Source: Alkalinema sp. CACIAM 70d
GTDB taxonomy: Bacteria; Cyanobacteriota; Cyanobacteriia; Leptolyngbyales; Leptolyngbyaceae
Assembly (NCBI GenBank): GCA_002148405.1
Contig: MUGG01000058.1
Span: 62,001-126,000, forward strand
Length of the DNA: 64,000 bases
Direction: 5' to 3'
Numbering within the stretch: the stretch's first letter is position 1; each line of letters starts with the position of its first letter. Below the pieces are notes generated by a model that worked only from the letters and a program-made list of their open reading frames with translations, had not been told where the DNA came from and ran no database searches. Positions 27,897 through 36,255 of this stretch are shown here, piece after piece. Position numbers and translations under genes: made by a program.

Positions 27897-27973
27897 GGGA
27901 AATGCGATCGGGATGAGAATGCCAAGGGTAGCAAGCATCGTCTGCCGCAACCTTAGGATGGCCCCAATGTAGC

Positions 27974-29188
27974 TTACCCTAAAGCTTCTAGGTAATCTCG
28001 GACGCGATTGCGACGCTTGGGTTGACGCAACTTTTGCAGGGCCTTCGCTTCAATTTGCCGCACACGTTCCCGCGAAAGATCCAAGGCTCGGCCAATTTCC
28101 GCGAGGGAGTAGGGCTGTCCACTGTCTAGGCCAAAGCGCATTTGAATCACATCCCGCTCCCGGCTAGTCAAATCTGACATCAGATTCAACAAATCTCGGC
28201 GGAGAGATTCCCGCATTAACAGTTCTTCAGGGGACAGATCTTCCGTTTCCAGCAAATCGCCTAGTTCGGTATCTTTTTCCTTGCCCACTTTGGTTTCCAA
28301 CGAAACCGATCGGGGCACCTTAAGCAAGACTTCCCGAACTTGCGGTACCGTCATTTCGAGTTCTTTAGCAATATCTTCGATCGTGGCAGTCCGGCCTTTT
28401 TCTTGGGCGATCTTCCGTTGCGCTTTCTTAATTTTATTGAGTTTCTCTGTGATGTGAACGGGCAAGCGAATGGTACGGCTTTGGGTCGCGATCGCTCGGG
28501 TAATCCCTTGGCGAATCCACCAGTAAGCATAGGTACTGAACCGATAGCCCTTGGTGGGATCAAACTTTTCGACGGCCCGTTCTAACCCTAAAGTACCTTC
28601 TTGAATGAGATCCAGGAGCTCCAACCCTCGGTTTTGATATTTCTTCGCAACGGATACGACCAAACGCAGATTGGCTTTGATCATATGTTCTTTAGCTTGA
28701 AGCCCTTCCCGCTGAATCGCTTCGAGTTCCTCCAATGCCAAGCCCACCACTTGCGCCCAAGCCTGTTTCCCTTCCGCCAAAATGGGTTTGAGATCCGCCA
28801 CAGTGACGCCTGCTTCCGTCGCCCAACGTTCCAAGGAAGGCCGATGGCCCAAGATAGAGGTCAAGCGATCGCGGGCGTCCATCAGTTGGACATAGCGTTG
28901 AATCGGGGGATAATCAGCGGCAGCGGCATCCCGTTGTTCTAACAACGCCATATAGCGCTGCACCTTCTGCGCCTCTGAGACTTCCTCATCTCGACCCAAG
29001 AGACGAACTCGGCCAATTTCCTGGAGATACATCCGAACCAGATCGGTGGTTCGTCGTGCTGACTTACCCAGATTCAATTCTTCAGCAACTTCAAGGTCAA
29101 TGTCCTGGAGATCATCCATTGTGGGTTCAAAATTACCCTCAGGAATCGGCGTTTCAAAATTCTGAGTAAACAAAGAAAAGTCATCCAT
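27974..29188 (-). CDS. sigC: Group 2 RNA polymerase sigma factor (SigC-like)
   Basis: A 404-residue sigma70 family protein. Region 1.2 (TDLVRMYLQEIGRVRLL), a non-conserved insert of about 75 residues, region 2 (KYQNRGLELLDLIQEGTLGLERAVEKFDPTKG read in parts, TYAYWWIRQGITRAI), region 3 (LPVHITEKLNKIKKAQR) and region 4 (LTSRERDVIQMRFGL, SLAEIGRALDLSRERVRQIE) are all present. The length and the extended linker suggest the SigC subgroup rather than SigB, SigD or SigE; the subgroup call is tentative. ATG at 29188. A strong terminator follows. Confidence 0.85.
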   Translation of the reverse strand: MDDFSLFTQNFETPIPEGNFEPTMDDLQDIDLEVAEELNLGKSARRTTDLVRMYLQEIGRVRLLGRDEEVSEAQKVQRYMALLEQRDAAAADYPPIQRYVQLMDARDRLTSILGHRPSLERWATEAGVTVADLKPILAEGKQAWAQVVGLALEELEAIQREGLQAKEHMIKANLRLVVSVAKKYQNRGLELLDLIQEGTLGLERAVEKFDPTKGYRFSTYAYWWIRQGITRAIATQSRTIRLPVHITEKLNKIKKAQRKIAQEKGRTATIEDIAKELEMTVPQVREVLLKVPRSVSLETKVGKEKDTELGDLLETEDLSPEELLMRESLRRDLLNLMSDLTSRERDVIQMRFGLDSGQPYSLAEIGRALDLSRERVRQIEAKALQKLRQPKRRNRVRDYLEALG

Positions 29189-29797
29189 AGGAGAGGTTCT
29201 CGTAGTCCGCAGGGCGGCAAAAGGGGCAGAAAAAACTCAGTGACCGTCTCTACAAGGGCTTTGGATCGGCTTATGGTTTAGTATTCCCGCGATCGAGGTC
29301 ATCGAAACAACCTCTTGCGGATCATTCATTTTTCTGCTAGCAATATGAGCCAAAAATGAGTTTTTTAAGTATGCACGCTGATCTATCACTCCAGTAACCT
29401 GTGCCAGAATCGGGACACTTTCTGAATCTAGGCCGCCTAGGTGGAAAAATTCCCTAGCTAGGCCGGAAGATTACTTAGAACATTTGCTCTACAGGATCCC
29501 AGAGTCCGTATCGTTACTGATGGTGGTGACTACACCAGGTATATCCAGAGTTCCTGAAAAAAGAACAACTTATGCAGATCTGGGGCCCAGCCATTGCAGC
29601 TCTATGCCCCAGTCTTTCTGCAAGCTTTTTTCAGTTCTGGAATCTGTGCATAGGACGCCGTAGGTAGCGTTATCTAGGGTGTGTCGGTGATTGAGTAGTG
29701 ATTGCGTCTTTTCAGATTGTTGGAGTCAGCCACAGATTGCATCCATGCTTACCTAACAATCCTCCTCACCATCTGGAACCAGTTTGGAATCTTTGCT
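29189..29797. other. 609-bp divergent intergenic region
   Basis: Lies between the sigma-factor gene (minus) and the SH3 protein (plus). No credible coding frame. It holds the 96-bp nested palindrome at 29545-29640. Upstream of the sigma gene are short dyads such as CTAGGCCGCCTAG near 29426. Confidence 0.6.
29545..29640. ncRNA. Candidate structured RNA: 96-bp nested hairpin
   Basis: Three coaxial stems are visible. CTGAAAAAAG (29554-29563) pairs with CTTTTTTCAG (29625-29634), TGCAGA (29573-29578) with TCTGCA (29617-29622), and CTGGGGC (29580-29586) with GCCCCAG (29606-29612). Outer CCAGA (29545-29549) faces TCTGG (29636-29640). The symmetry suits a small RNA or a miniature inverted-repeat element; no promoter was identified and the direction is unknown. 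It ends 158 bp before the SH3 gene start. Confidence 0.45.
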
Positions 29798-30346
29798 ATG
29801 CAACCCATGACACAATTCAAATCCAGTTGTTTAACCTCCCTATTGGCGATCGCAGGTTCTCTTCTGATTGCCTTACCCAGTTGGGCGAAACCAGCCACAT
29901 TAACAGCCCAAGATGCCAATGCCCGAATTAATCTACGCTCTGGCCCCCAAGTCAACACCCAGGCGATCGGTTCTGGCTACGTCGGCGATCGCGTCGAGGT
30001 TCTACGGCAGCGTTGGCTCAATGAAGGGACAGAGCAGTGGTTTTACCTCCGGTTCGCGACCACTGGGAAAGAAGGGTGGGTTCGGAGTGATTTCGTGCAA
30101 TTTGCTGACAGTGCTGATCAGTACGGGACCCTCAGTGGCAGTGACCCCAACGATCGCATCAATCTTCGATCGGCTCCTAGCACCGCTGGACGGGTAATGC
30201 ACTACGGCCTATCGGGAGATGTGGTCAAAGTCATTCGTGAGTTGCAAGGCGACAATGGCTACACTTGGCACTATGTCGAATTTCCCTCCGGAGCCAAGGG
30301 TTGGGTACGGGGCGATCTGTTAATTGTTTGGGGCGAAGGCTGCTAA
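29798..30346 (+). CDS. Secreted protein with two SH3 domains
   Basis: A 182-residue exported protein: signal peptide (LTSLLAIAGSLLIALPSWAKP), then two bacterial SH3 domains. The first is ARINLRSGPQVNTQAIGSG ... GWVRSDFVQF and the second DRINLRSAPSTAGRVMHYG ... GWVRGDLLIV. Likely binds cell-wall material. ATG 29798 chosen; ATG 29807 is also possible, and the frame open from 29702 adds no conserved sequence. Convergent with gpsA. Confidence 0.83.
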   Translation: MQPMTQFKSSCLTSLLAIAGSLLIALPSWAKPATLTAQDANARINLRSGPQVNTQAIGSGYVGDRVEVLRQRWLNEGTEQWFYLRFATTGKEGWVRSDFVQFADSADQYGTLSGSDPNDRINLRSAPSTAGRVMHYGLSGDVVKVIRELQGDNGYTWHYVEFPSGAKGWVRGDLLIVWGEGC

Positions 30347-30355
30347 AGAGCCATT

Positions 30356-30390
30356 ATTTGCTAGGGCTCAGATGATTTGCTAACGCTCAG
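30356..30390. repeat. Imperfect tandem repeat across the gpsA stop
   Basis: ATTTGCTAGGGCTCAG (30356-30371) recurs as ATTTGCTAACGCTCAG (30375-30390), 14 of 16 identical. The minus-strand gpsA stop (30380-30382) is in the second unit. Confidence 0.75.
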
Positions 30391-31309
30391 GTTTACTGCC
30401 CCGCGACATCAGTGCAGCGATCGCATCCTGGGGTGTAATCTGCCCTTGCAGCAATAAATAAACCTGTTCCGCGATCGGGAGTTCAATGCCTTGTTGCTGG
30501 GCTACCTGTAATAGGACTTGGGTTGTATTGACCCCTTCAGCAGTTCCTTCCAAATTCCCTAAAATTTCGGTCAGCGTTTGCCCCTGCGCTAAGCCATAGC
30601 CCACTTGATAATTGCGGCTGAGTGAGCTACTACAGGTCGCCATCAGATCACCCAGGCCCGCAAGACCGTAGAACGTATCCGCCTTCGCGCCCCAATGGAT
30701 GCCGATACGAATCATTTCTGCCAGTCCCCGTGTGATCAATCCCGATTTGGCATTCGTGCCCAAATGCAACCCATCACAGGTTCCCACCGCGATCGCCATC
30801 ACATTTTTCAATGCGCCACCTAGCTCCACCCCTAACGGATCATCGTTGGTGTAAACGCGAAATCGCGGTGAGGAAAATAGGGTTTGCACTTGAGTAGCTG
30901 CACCGGGTCGATCGCTGGCAACCACTGTAGCGGCGGGTAAGCCTTGCTGAATTTCCTTAGACAGGTTCGGCCCCGATAGCACCACCACTGGATTGTTAGG
31001 AAAGCCCATCTGCCAAATTTGTGAGGGTAGTTTGGGTAAGACAGTAGCTGTCCCAGACTCAGGATCGAGCCCTTTGGTAGCTGAAATTAGAATGGTTGCT
31101 GGAGGCAAGCCGATCGTTTGCAACTGCTGCACGATCGCTCGGACACCTTTCATGGAAATCGCCGACAAAATCACCTGCGACCCCGCGATCGCATCCCGCA
31201 AGCTCATCTCACAACTCCGCGACCAAACCACCACATCATGGCCGTTTTCCCGAGCCAATGCTGCCAAGGTCGTTCCCCAGGCCCCTGCACCCACGATCGT
31301 AATCTTCAA
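30380..31309 (-). CDS. gpsA: Glycerol-3-phosphate dehydrogenase [NAD(P)+]
   Basis: Reduces dihydroxyacetone phosphate to sn-glycerol-3-phosphate, the backbone for membrane lipids. N-terminal dinucleotide site GAGAWGTTLA, then SATKGLDPESG, VLSGPNLSKEI, GGALKNVMAIAVG and GLAGLGDLMATCSSSLSRN are all family motifs. The TTG start at 31309 has GGGGGA 6 nt upstream. A 44-bp gap follows lipA on the same strand, so the pair may be an operon. Confidence 0.94.
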   Translation of the reverse strand: MKITIVGAGAWGTTLAALARENGHDVVVWSRSCEMSLRDAIAGSQVILSAISMKGVRAIVQQLQTIGLPPATILISATKGLDPESGTATVLPKLPSQIWQMGFPNNPVVVLSGPNLSKEIQQGLPAATVVASDRPGAATQVQTLFSSPRFRVYTNDDPLGVELGGALKNVMAIAVGTCDGLHLGTNAKSGLITRGLAEMIRIGIHWGAKADTFYGLAGLGDLMATCSSSLSRNYQVGYGLAQGQTLTEILGNLEGTAEGVNTTQVLLQVAQQQGIELPIAEQVYLLLQGQITPQDAIAALMSRGSKPER

Positions 31310-31353
31310 CGTGATTCCCCCATCCCTGAGCTGATCATGTCTATAACGTTTGG

Positions 31354-32259
31354 CTACAACTGGGTTGGCTGAGGTTGACCCTGGGGTTGGCTCCGGGGAT
31401 AGCGTTCCATCAGCGATCGAACTTGCTCAGCGTGGTAGGAACTGCGGGTCAGCGGCGATGACACGACTTGTAGGAACCCCAAGGATTCACCATATAACCA
31501 CCATGCTTCAAATTGCTCTGGAGTGACAAACGATTGCACGCCCAAATGCTTCTGGGTGGGTTGAAGATACTGCCCGATCGTTAAAATATCGCAATCGACC
31601 GATCGTAGATCCTGCATGACTTGGCGCACTTCTTCATCGGTTTCGCCTAGACCCGCCATGATGCCAGATTTGGTATACACCCAAGGGGCAATCTCTCGAC
31701 AACGACGCAACAGTTCTAGCGATCGCTGGTAGTCACCCTGCGGGCGTGTGCGGCGATAGAGACGAGGCACCGTTTCCGTATTGTGGTTCAGCACTTCTGG
31801 AGCCGCTGCAAGAATGATGGCCAAGGCTTCCCAGTTACCGCATAGATCGGGGATGAGAACTTCGATCGTCGTTCCGGGTGAAACTTTGCGAACTTCCTGA
31901 ATACAGCGAACAAATTGCGCCGCACCGCCATCGGGTAAATCATCCCGATTCACCGATGTGATGACTACATGATTCAAGCGCATCCGGCGCACGGCTTCCG
32001 CAAGATTCAAGGGCTCTAGCGGATCCAATGGTTTAGGCTTTTTTTCAAAATCGATGTCACAGTAGGGGCAGGCACGGGTGCAGGCAGGCCCCATAATCAA
32101 AAACGTGGCTGTGCCATTGTTGAAACACTCACCAATATTGGGACAGGAGGCTTCTTCGCAAACCGTATTCAGCCCCAAATCTCGGAGGGTTTCTTTGACT
32201 GCGCCCACCCGCTCCCATTGGGGGGCTTTGACTCGCAACCAATCAGGCTTAACCACCAC
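31354..32259 (-). CDS. lipA: Lipoyl synthase
   Basis: Radical-SAM enzyme that inserts two sulfurs into octanoyl chains to make lipoyl cofactors. The auxiliary cluster [12 protein letters not shown] is near the N-terminus, the radical-SAM cluster CTRACPYC is near residue 60, and the conserved C-terminal SSYHAEQV is present. The length of 301 residues is typical. The GTG start at 32259 is used; no ATG lies close by. The C-terminal tail is rich in PQ pairs. Many cyanobacteria carry two lipA paralogs; only one is here. Confidence 0.94.
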   Translation of the reverse strand: MVVKPDWLRVKAPQWERVGAVKETLRDLGLNTVCEEASCPNIGECFNNGTATFLIMGPACTRACPYCDIDFEKKPKPLDPLEPLNLAEAVRRMRLNHVVITSVNRDDLPDGGAAQFVRCIQEVRKVSPGTTIEVLIPDLCGNWEALAIILAAAPEVLNHNTETVPRLYRRTRPQGDYQRSLELLRRCREIAPWVYTKSGIMAGLGETDEEVRQVMQDLRSVDCDILTIGQYLQPTQKHLGVQSFVTPEQFEAWWLYGESLGFLQVVSSPLTRSSYHAEQVRSLMERYPRSQPQGQPQPTQL

Positions 32260-32468
32260 GGCAATTTTCTCAACGCTTGTGCATTCCCCATCTTAGCAGT
32301 GAGTTGAGGGTTCCCCTTGCTCTGACCTTTGACGATCGAGGTTGATTCACCCGCCTAATGTTCGATCTAGTCCAAAAAATATCTTCAAGATCTGACGAAT
32401 TTTGTGCTACTCTATATGAGTTCGCATGTTTGTAATTAGCAATCAATGCTGAGATAAACATGTTGTAT

Positions 32469-32542
<74 letters not shown>

Positions 32543-32570
32543 TTTAAATTAAGTTGTGAGTTTCGCACAA

Positions 32571-32603
32571 AATGCCATTCCTATGGGATGGCATTGCTTT
32601 TTT
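32571..32603 (+). terminator. Intrinsic terminator of tRNA-Pro
   Basis: AATGCCAT (32571-32578) pairs with ATGGCATT (32588-32595), followed by GC and six T, about 28 bp after the tRNA. Confidence 0.8.
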
Positions 32604-32609
32604 CAAGGT

Positions 32610-32648
32610 ACTTTTTCGAGACACTTTTTCAAGACACTTTTTCAGGGC
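32610..32648. repeat. 13-bp tandem repeat x3
   Basis: Units ACTTTTTCGAGAC, ACTTTTTCAAGAC and ACTTTTTCAGGGC at 32610, 32623 and 32636, between the tRNA terminator and the barrel gene. Confidence 0.8.
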
Positions 32649-32765
32649 GCGTTTTTTGAGGACAATGGAGCTAACTTCCGTGCAGCATTGTCGTGTCTTG
32701 GGAACTCTTGAAAGTAGTTTCAGGTATAGCCGTCATGTTTGTGCATTTCCACAATTGTCTCTAGT

Positions 32766-34115
32766 ATGGGGAAGTCATCTGCAGTTCCAATAGTAATCGC
32801 AATCAACTTTACAACTACTATAGTGTTGTCATGTTCTAACGCCTATGGCACTTCACTGGCGTTATTGTCGAGTACATTGTTCCCTAATGCATCATCAGCA
32901 AATGCATCGTTATCGAATTCGTTAGGATTAGACCCATCACTTCTATCTAGTCCAGCAAAATCATCAACGGCTCTTCCTGCCCTGTTTTCAGGAGAAGTGA
33001 GACTACCGTTGCAACAAACTCACCCTCCGATTGAAGTCATCATTGCTGGTGCGGACAACTTTAATCCACAGTTGCAACAGCCCCTTCCTGAACTTTTGCC
33101 CCCCCAAACTTCTCCCAAAAATAATTCTGCGCTTCCCAAGACTTCTACCCCCCAGCCAGGAAACAATTTTAAAGAGGTAACTTCTGCTGCATCCGCTTCG
33201 CAGAATCGTCCTGCAAGTTCCAACTCTCAGCCGAGTTCTCTCCAAAAAGCTCCCGTTGTACCAGAGAGTTTAACTACGAACTTTCGTCGCGATCGCGATA
33301 ACTTTGGACAAGAAAACCTGTTGTTGGAAACCACCCCGCAGTTCAAGCTGCCCAATGGGGATCTGCTGAACTTTACGACAGGGGTTAATCTGTTCAAAGA
33401 ATCCGATCGCGATACTCTAATCAATGTTCCCTTGAGGGTTAGCTGGGAAACTCGCATTAACTCCGTGAAACTTCGTCCTGAAATTGGGCTAGATTTTTTT
33501 AACCGATTACCGATCGCGCCCAACCTACGGCTCAAGCTAGAAACCCCCATTTCTTCAAGCGCAACTTTGTCGGGACTTGTTAGCTACGGGCCTTACAAGT
33601 TCAACGCCACAACATTAGAAAATCAAATTTCCGCCTTCCATCTGAGCCCTGCCCTATTTTGGAAGCTTGAAAAAGATACTCAGTTTTTTGGGATGTATCG
33701 CTTTGGGCAATACAGTGATGGCAACACTGAGCACCAGCTAATTGGTCGATTGGAACACAAGATTGGTCAATTTTCGATCGCAGCCAATGCCTTTCTCTGG
33801 AGCTTTAATAACGACGTTGCCGGAACCAGCGGATACTTTTCACCCCCCGATTTCCTAGTCTACAACGGAGAAATCGCATGGGAAGGAAAACCCTTTGACT
33901 TCCTGCGCTGCCGACTCTCAACGACCTTGGGAGAACAACGACTCAAGGGTAGTTTTTCCAATGCAAATACCTATGAAGCTCGTTGCACAGCGATCTTAAG
34001 TCCAACTATTGAGGCAGATTTGGGTTACGCCTTAAGCAATGTCCAAAATCGTAGTCCCGACAATAGTCCTTTCCAGAATCAATCCTTTACTGGGCAATTA
34101 AGGGTCAAATTCTAA
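32766..34115 (+). CDS. Outer-membrane beta-barrel protein, BcsC C-terminal-like
   Basis: A 449-residue protein. Signal peptide after ATG 32766 (VPIVIAINFTTTIVLSC), a Ser/Pro/Asn-rich spacer to about residue 165, then about 280 residues of alternating hydrophobic/polar strands ending in F (QLRVKF), as outer-membrane barrels do. The motif GYFSPPDFLVYNGEIAW resembles the YFSP block in the BcsC exporter barrel. No TPR repeats are present. TTG 32739 is an alternative start. It heads the DUF3131/BcsA-like locus, so it probably exports that polymer; the BcsC link rests on motif resemblance. Confidence 0.65.
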   Translation: MGKSSAVPIVIAINFTTTIVLSCSNAYGTSLALLSSTLFPNASSANASLSNSLGLDPSLLSSPAKSSTALPALFSGEVRLPLQQTHPPIEVIIAGADNFNPQLQQPLPELLPPQTSPKNNSALPKTSTPQPGNNFKEVTSAASASQNRPASSNSQPSSLQKAPVVPESLTTNFRRDRDNFGQENLLLETTPQFKLPNGDLLNFTTGVNLFKESDRDTLINVPLRVSWETRINSVKLRPEIGLDFFNRLPIAPNLRLKLETPISSSATLSGLVSYGPYKFNATTLENQISAFHLSPALFWKLEKDTQFFGMYRFGQYSDGNTEHQLIGRLEHKIGQFSIAANAFLWSFNNDVAGTSGYFSPPDFLVYNGEIAWEGKPFDFLRCRLSTTLGEQRLKGSFSNANTYEARCTAILSPTIEADLGYALSNVQNRSPDNSPFQNQSFTGQLRVKF

Positions 34116-34355
34116 GCATGCATGACAGATTGATTAATCGAAGTTTCAAAACCGTATATTTACGTAAATCAATAGGATTGAGGCTTCTTAAAATTATAGA
34201 TTCCAAGCAGTTGCTTGATAAATTCTCCCAAATAACCCGGAGAGGTTTTGATTTACTTCATTATTTGGGCAATCTATAGTTAAGAATTTTAAAAGTTTTG
34301 TCCATTGGGTTAATTAGAATTGCTAATTGTTTGCTAGACATTTGCCACTCAGATT

Positions 34356-35810
34356 ATGAATTCAGATTTTGAACCACCGCCTCGGGGAAGGGTTGCATTT
34401 ACGTTTGTCAGTGGAATTGCAACCGCGATCGTACTGATCGTTGGGGTTGAAACTCTTGCAACGAAATTTCAGCATCCCAAGACTAATAACAAAGACACAA
34501 CTGAATCCCGCAACAATCAGTCGTCTGAGATGCTCAACTCCCAGGCAAAACGCTTGGCTAAATTGGATGCCCAATCTGTGCAGTTGGAAGGAACACCAGT
34601 TCCTTTGGCTCAACAAGTCCCTATCAAGACGGCTGCACCCGTTGCTGCACGACCCTTAACTTCAGCGGAACAGGCGATCGCGCGCCATGCCTGGGAGTAT
34701 TTCCGCAATAACTGGAATGAGGAAACCGGGTTAGTCAATTCTGTGAATGACTTTGCTTCCGTGACCCTGTGGGATCAGGCAGCAGCCTTAGCAGCCTTAG
34801 TCAGTGCTAAGGAGTTAGAAATTATTCCGACTACAGAGTTCGAGCCAAAACTCGATCGTATGTTGAAAACCCTGGCCAAGTTACCTCTCTACCGCAAGGA
34901 ACTACCCAACAAAGTCTACAACGCGAAAACGCTGCTCCCGGTTAACTACGGCAAGCTAGATAAGCTGGAAGAAATTGGCTGGTCAGCGATCGATCTGGGT
35001 CGTATGGTCATTTGGCTGCAAATTGTTGGGTCACGCTATCCCAAGTTCCAGCCCCAAGTGGCGGCCATTCGTAACCACTGGAATGTTCAACGGCTAACTA
35101 AGCAGGGCCAAATGTTTGGCACCAGTGTCATCAACGGCAAAGAGCAATACCACCAAGAGGGACGTTTAGGCTACGAAAACTATGCAGCCTTTGGCTTAAA
35201 GCTCTGGGGACTCAATGTTGAAAAAGCCTTAGAAACGAGATCGAACACTGCTTTCGTCAATCTCTATAACCAAGGTGTTCCCTACGACAAACGGGATTAC
35301 GCCAAATCAGGGGCCAATAACTATGTGTTGAGTGAGCCTTATATTCTAGATGGCATTGAAACAGGCTTCCAGTCCCTGCCGAAAGCCTACGCCGATCGCA
35401 TTCTCGCTGCCCAGGAAGCCCGCTACCAGGCAACCAACCAACTCACTGCCGTGACCGAAGACAACCTCGATCGGGCCCCCTACTTCGTCTACAACACCCT
35501 CTTTGTCAATGGCCAAGCGTGGGGCACGATTACCGACACCCGGACTTCGCGACCAGATTTACGCTTCCTCAGCGCTAAGGCAGCGATCGGGTGGCACGTC
35601 CTATACAACACTCCCTACACTGAAAAGCTATCCCAGTTTGTCCAAACCCGGCTCAAAGCCGACAAAGGCTGGTACAACGGCTTTTATGAAGCTCTCAACA
35701 GTCCTAATCAGGCATTAACCGCCAACAACAACGGCATCATCTTGGAAAGCTTACTCTACCAGCAAGTGGGGCAGCCCTTGGTGCAATGGGCGAACGTACC
35801 TGTACCCTAG
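34356..35810 (+). CDS. Membrane-anchored DUF3131 protein
   Basis: A 484-residue protein with an N-terminal anchor (VAFTFVSGIATAIVLIVGVE, about 14-33), a polar linker to about residue 100, and one DUF3131 domain. Family landmarks: NEETGLVNSV, TLWDQAAAL, EIGWSAIDLGRM, EGRLGYENYAAFGLKLWG, SEPYILDGIETGF, LTAVTEDNLD and GFYEALNSPNQALTANNNG. DUF3131 resembles glycoside-hydrolase-like alpha-helical barrels; activity is unproven. Lies 240 bp after the barrel gene and 445 bp before a double-domain paralog, on the same strand. Confidence 0.82.
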   Translation: MNSDFEPPPRGRVAFTFVSGIATAIVLIVGVETLATKFQHPKTNNKDTTESRNNQSSEMLNSQAKRLAKLDAQSVQLEGTPVPLAQQVPIKTAAPVAARPLTSAEQAIARHAWEYFRNNWNEETGLVNSVNDFASVTLWDQAAALAALVSAKELEIIPTTEFEPKLDRMLKTLAKLPLYRKELPNKVYNAKTLLPVNYGKLDKLEEIGWSAIDLGRMVIWLQIVGSRYPKFQPQVAAIRNHWNVQRLTKQGQMFGTSVINGKEQYHQEGRLGYENYAAFGLKLWGLNVEKALETRSNTAFVNLYNQGVPYDKRDYAKSGANNYVLSEPYILDGIETGFQSLPKAYADRILAAQEARYQATNQLTAVTEDNLDRAPYFVYNTLFVNGQAWGTITDTRTSRPDLRFLSAKAAIGWHVLYNTPYTEKLSQFVQTRLKADKGWYNGFYEALNSPNQALTANNNGIILESLLYQQVGQPLVQWANVPVP

Positions 35811-36255
35811 AGATCGCATCATCAGCCTTCGATCGCCCCCCTAACTTGTGTTCCTCAGCCTGCCAGTTATTAACCCATAATGTGAACCCATAATGTGAAC
35901 CCATGATATGAATACACACTATCTTCGAAATTCAGAAAAGCTGTTACATCCCTCTTTATGACTTGATTACATCTCTTTTAGCGTGTTTTCAGCCATAACA
36001 CTCTCAATGTTTCCTCATAGATCTTCCCCAAGAAATATATCTGCGTAAAGCGTACTATTTCCAGCCAGCATTGCTCCGTCACAAAGCGTTCCCAGTTCAA
36101 TTGACTGAATCCAAGAATCATTCCCAATCTTTCATACTAAATTCCCTTAACATTACTCAAATTTCTTTTAAATTATGATTTCTTGCGAGTACTCGTTTTA
36201 GTTGTGTGATTCGGTATTCCTGCTTCCTAATGTTTCAGTTATACAGTTGAATTCT
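35811..36255. other. 445-bp intergenic region
   Basis: Between the two DUF3131 genes. AT-rich in its second half, with no credible ORF. It holds a 13-bp tandem repeat at 35872-35910; nothing else was recognised. Confidence 0.6.
35872..35910. repeat. 13-bp tandem repeat x3
   Basis: AACCCATAATGTG at 35872 and 35885, and AACCCATGATATG at 35898. Confidence 0.85.

Noticed and set aside
32610..32648. Tandem repeats that might be a CRISPR array
   Set aside because: Units are contiguous with no spacers and no cas genes exist in the window.
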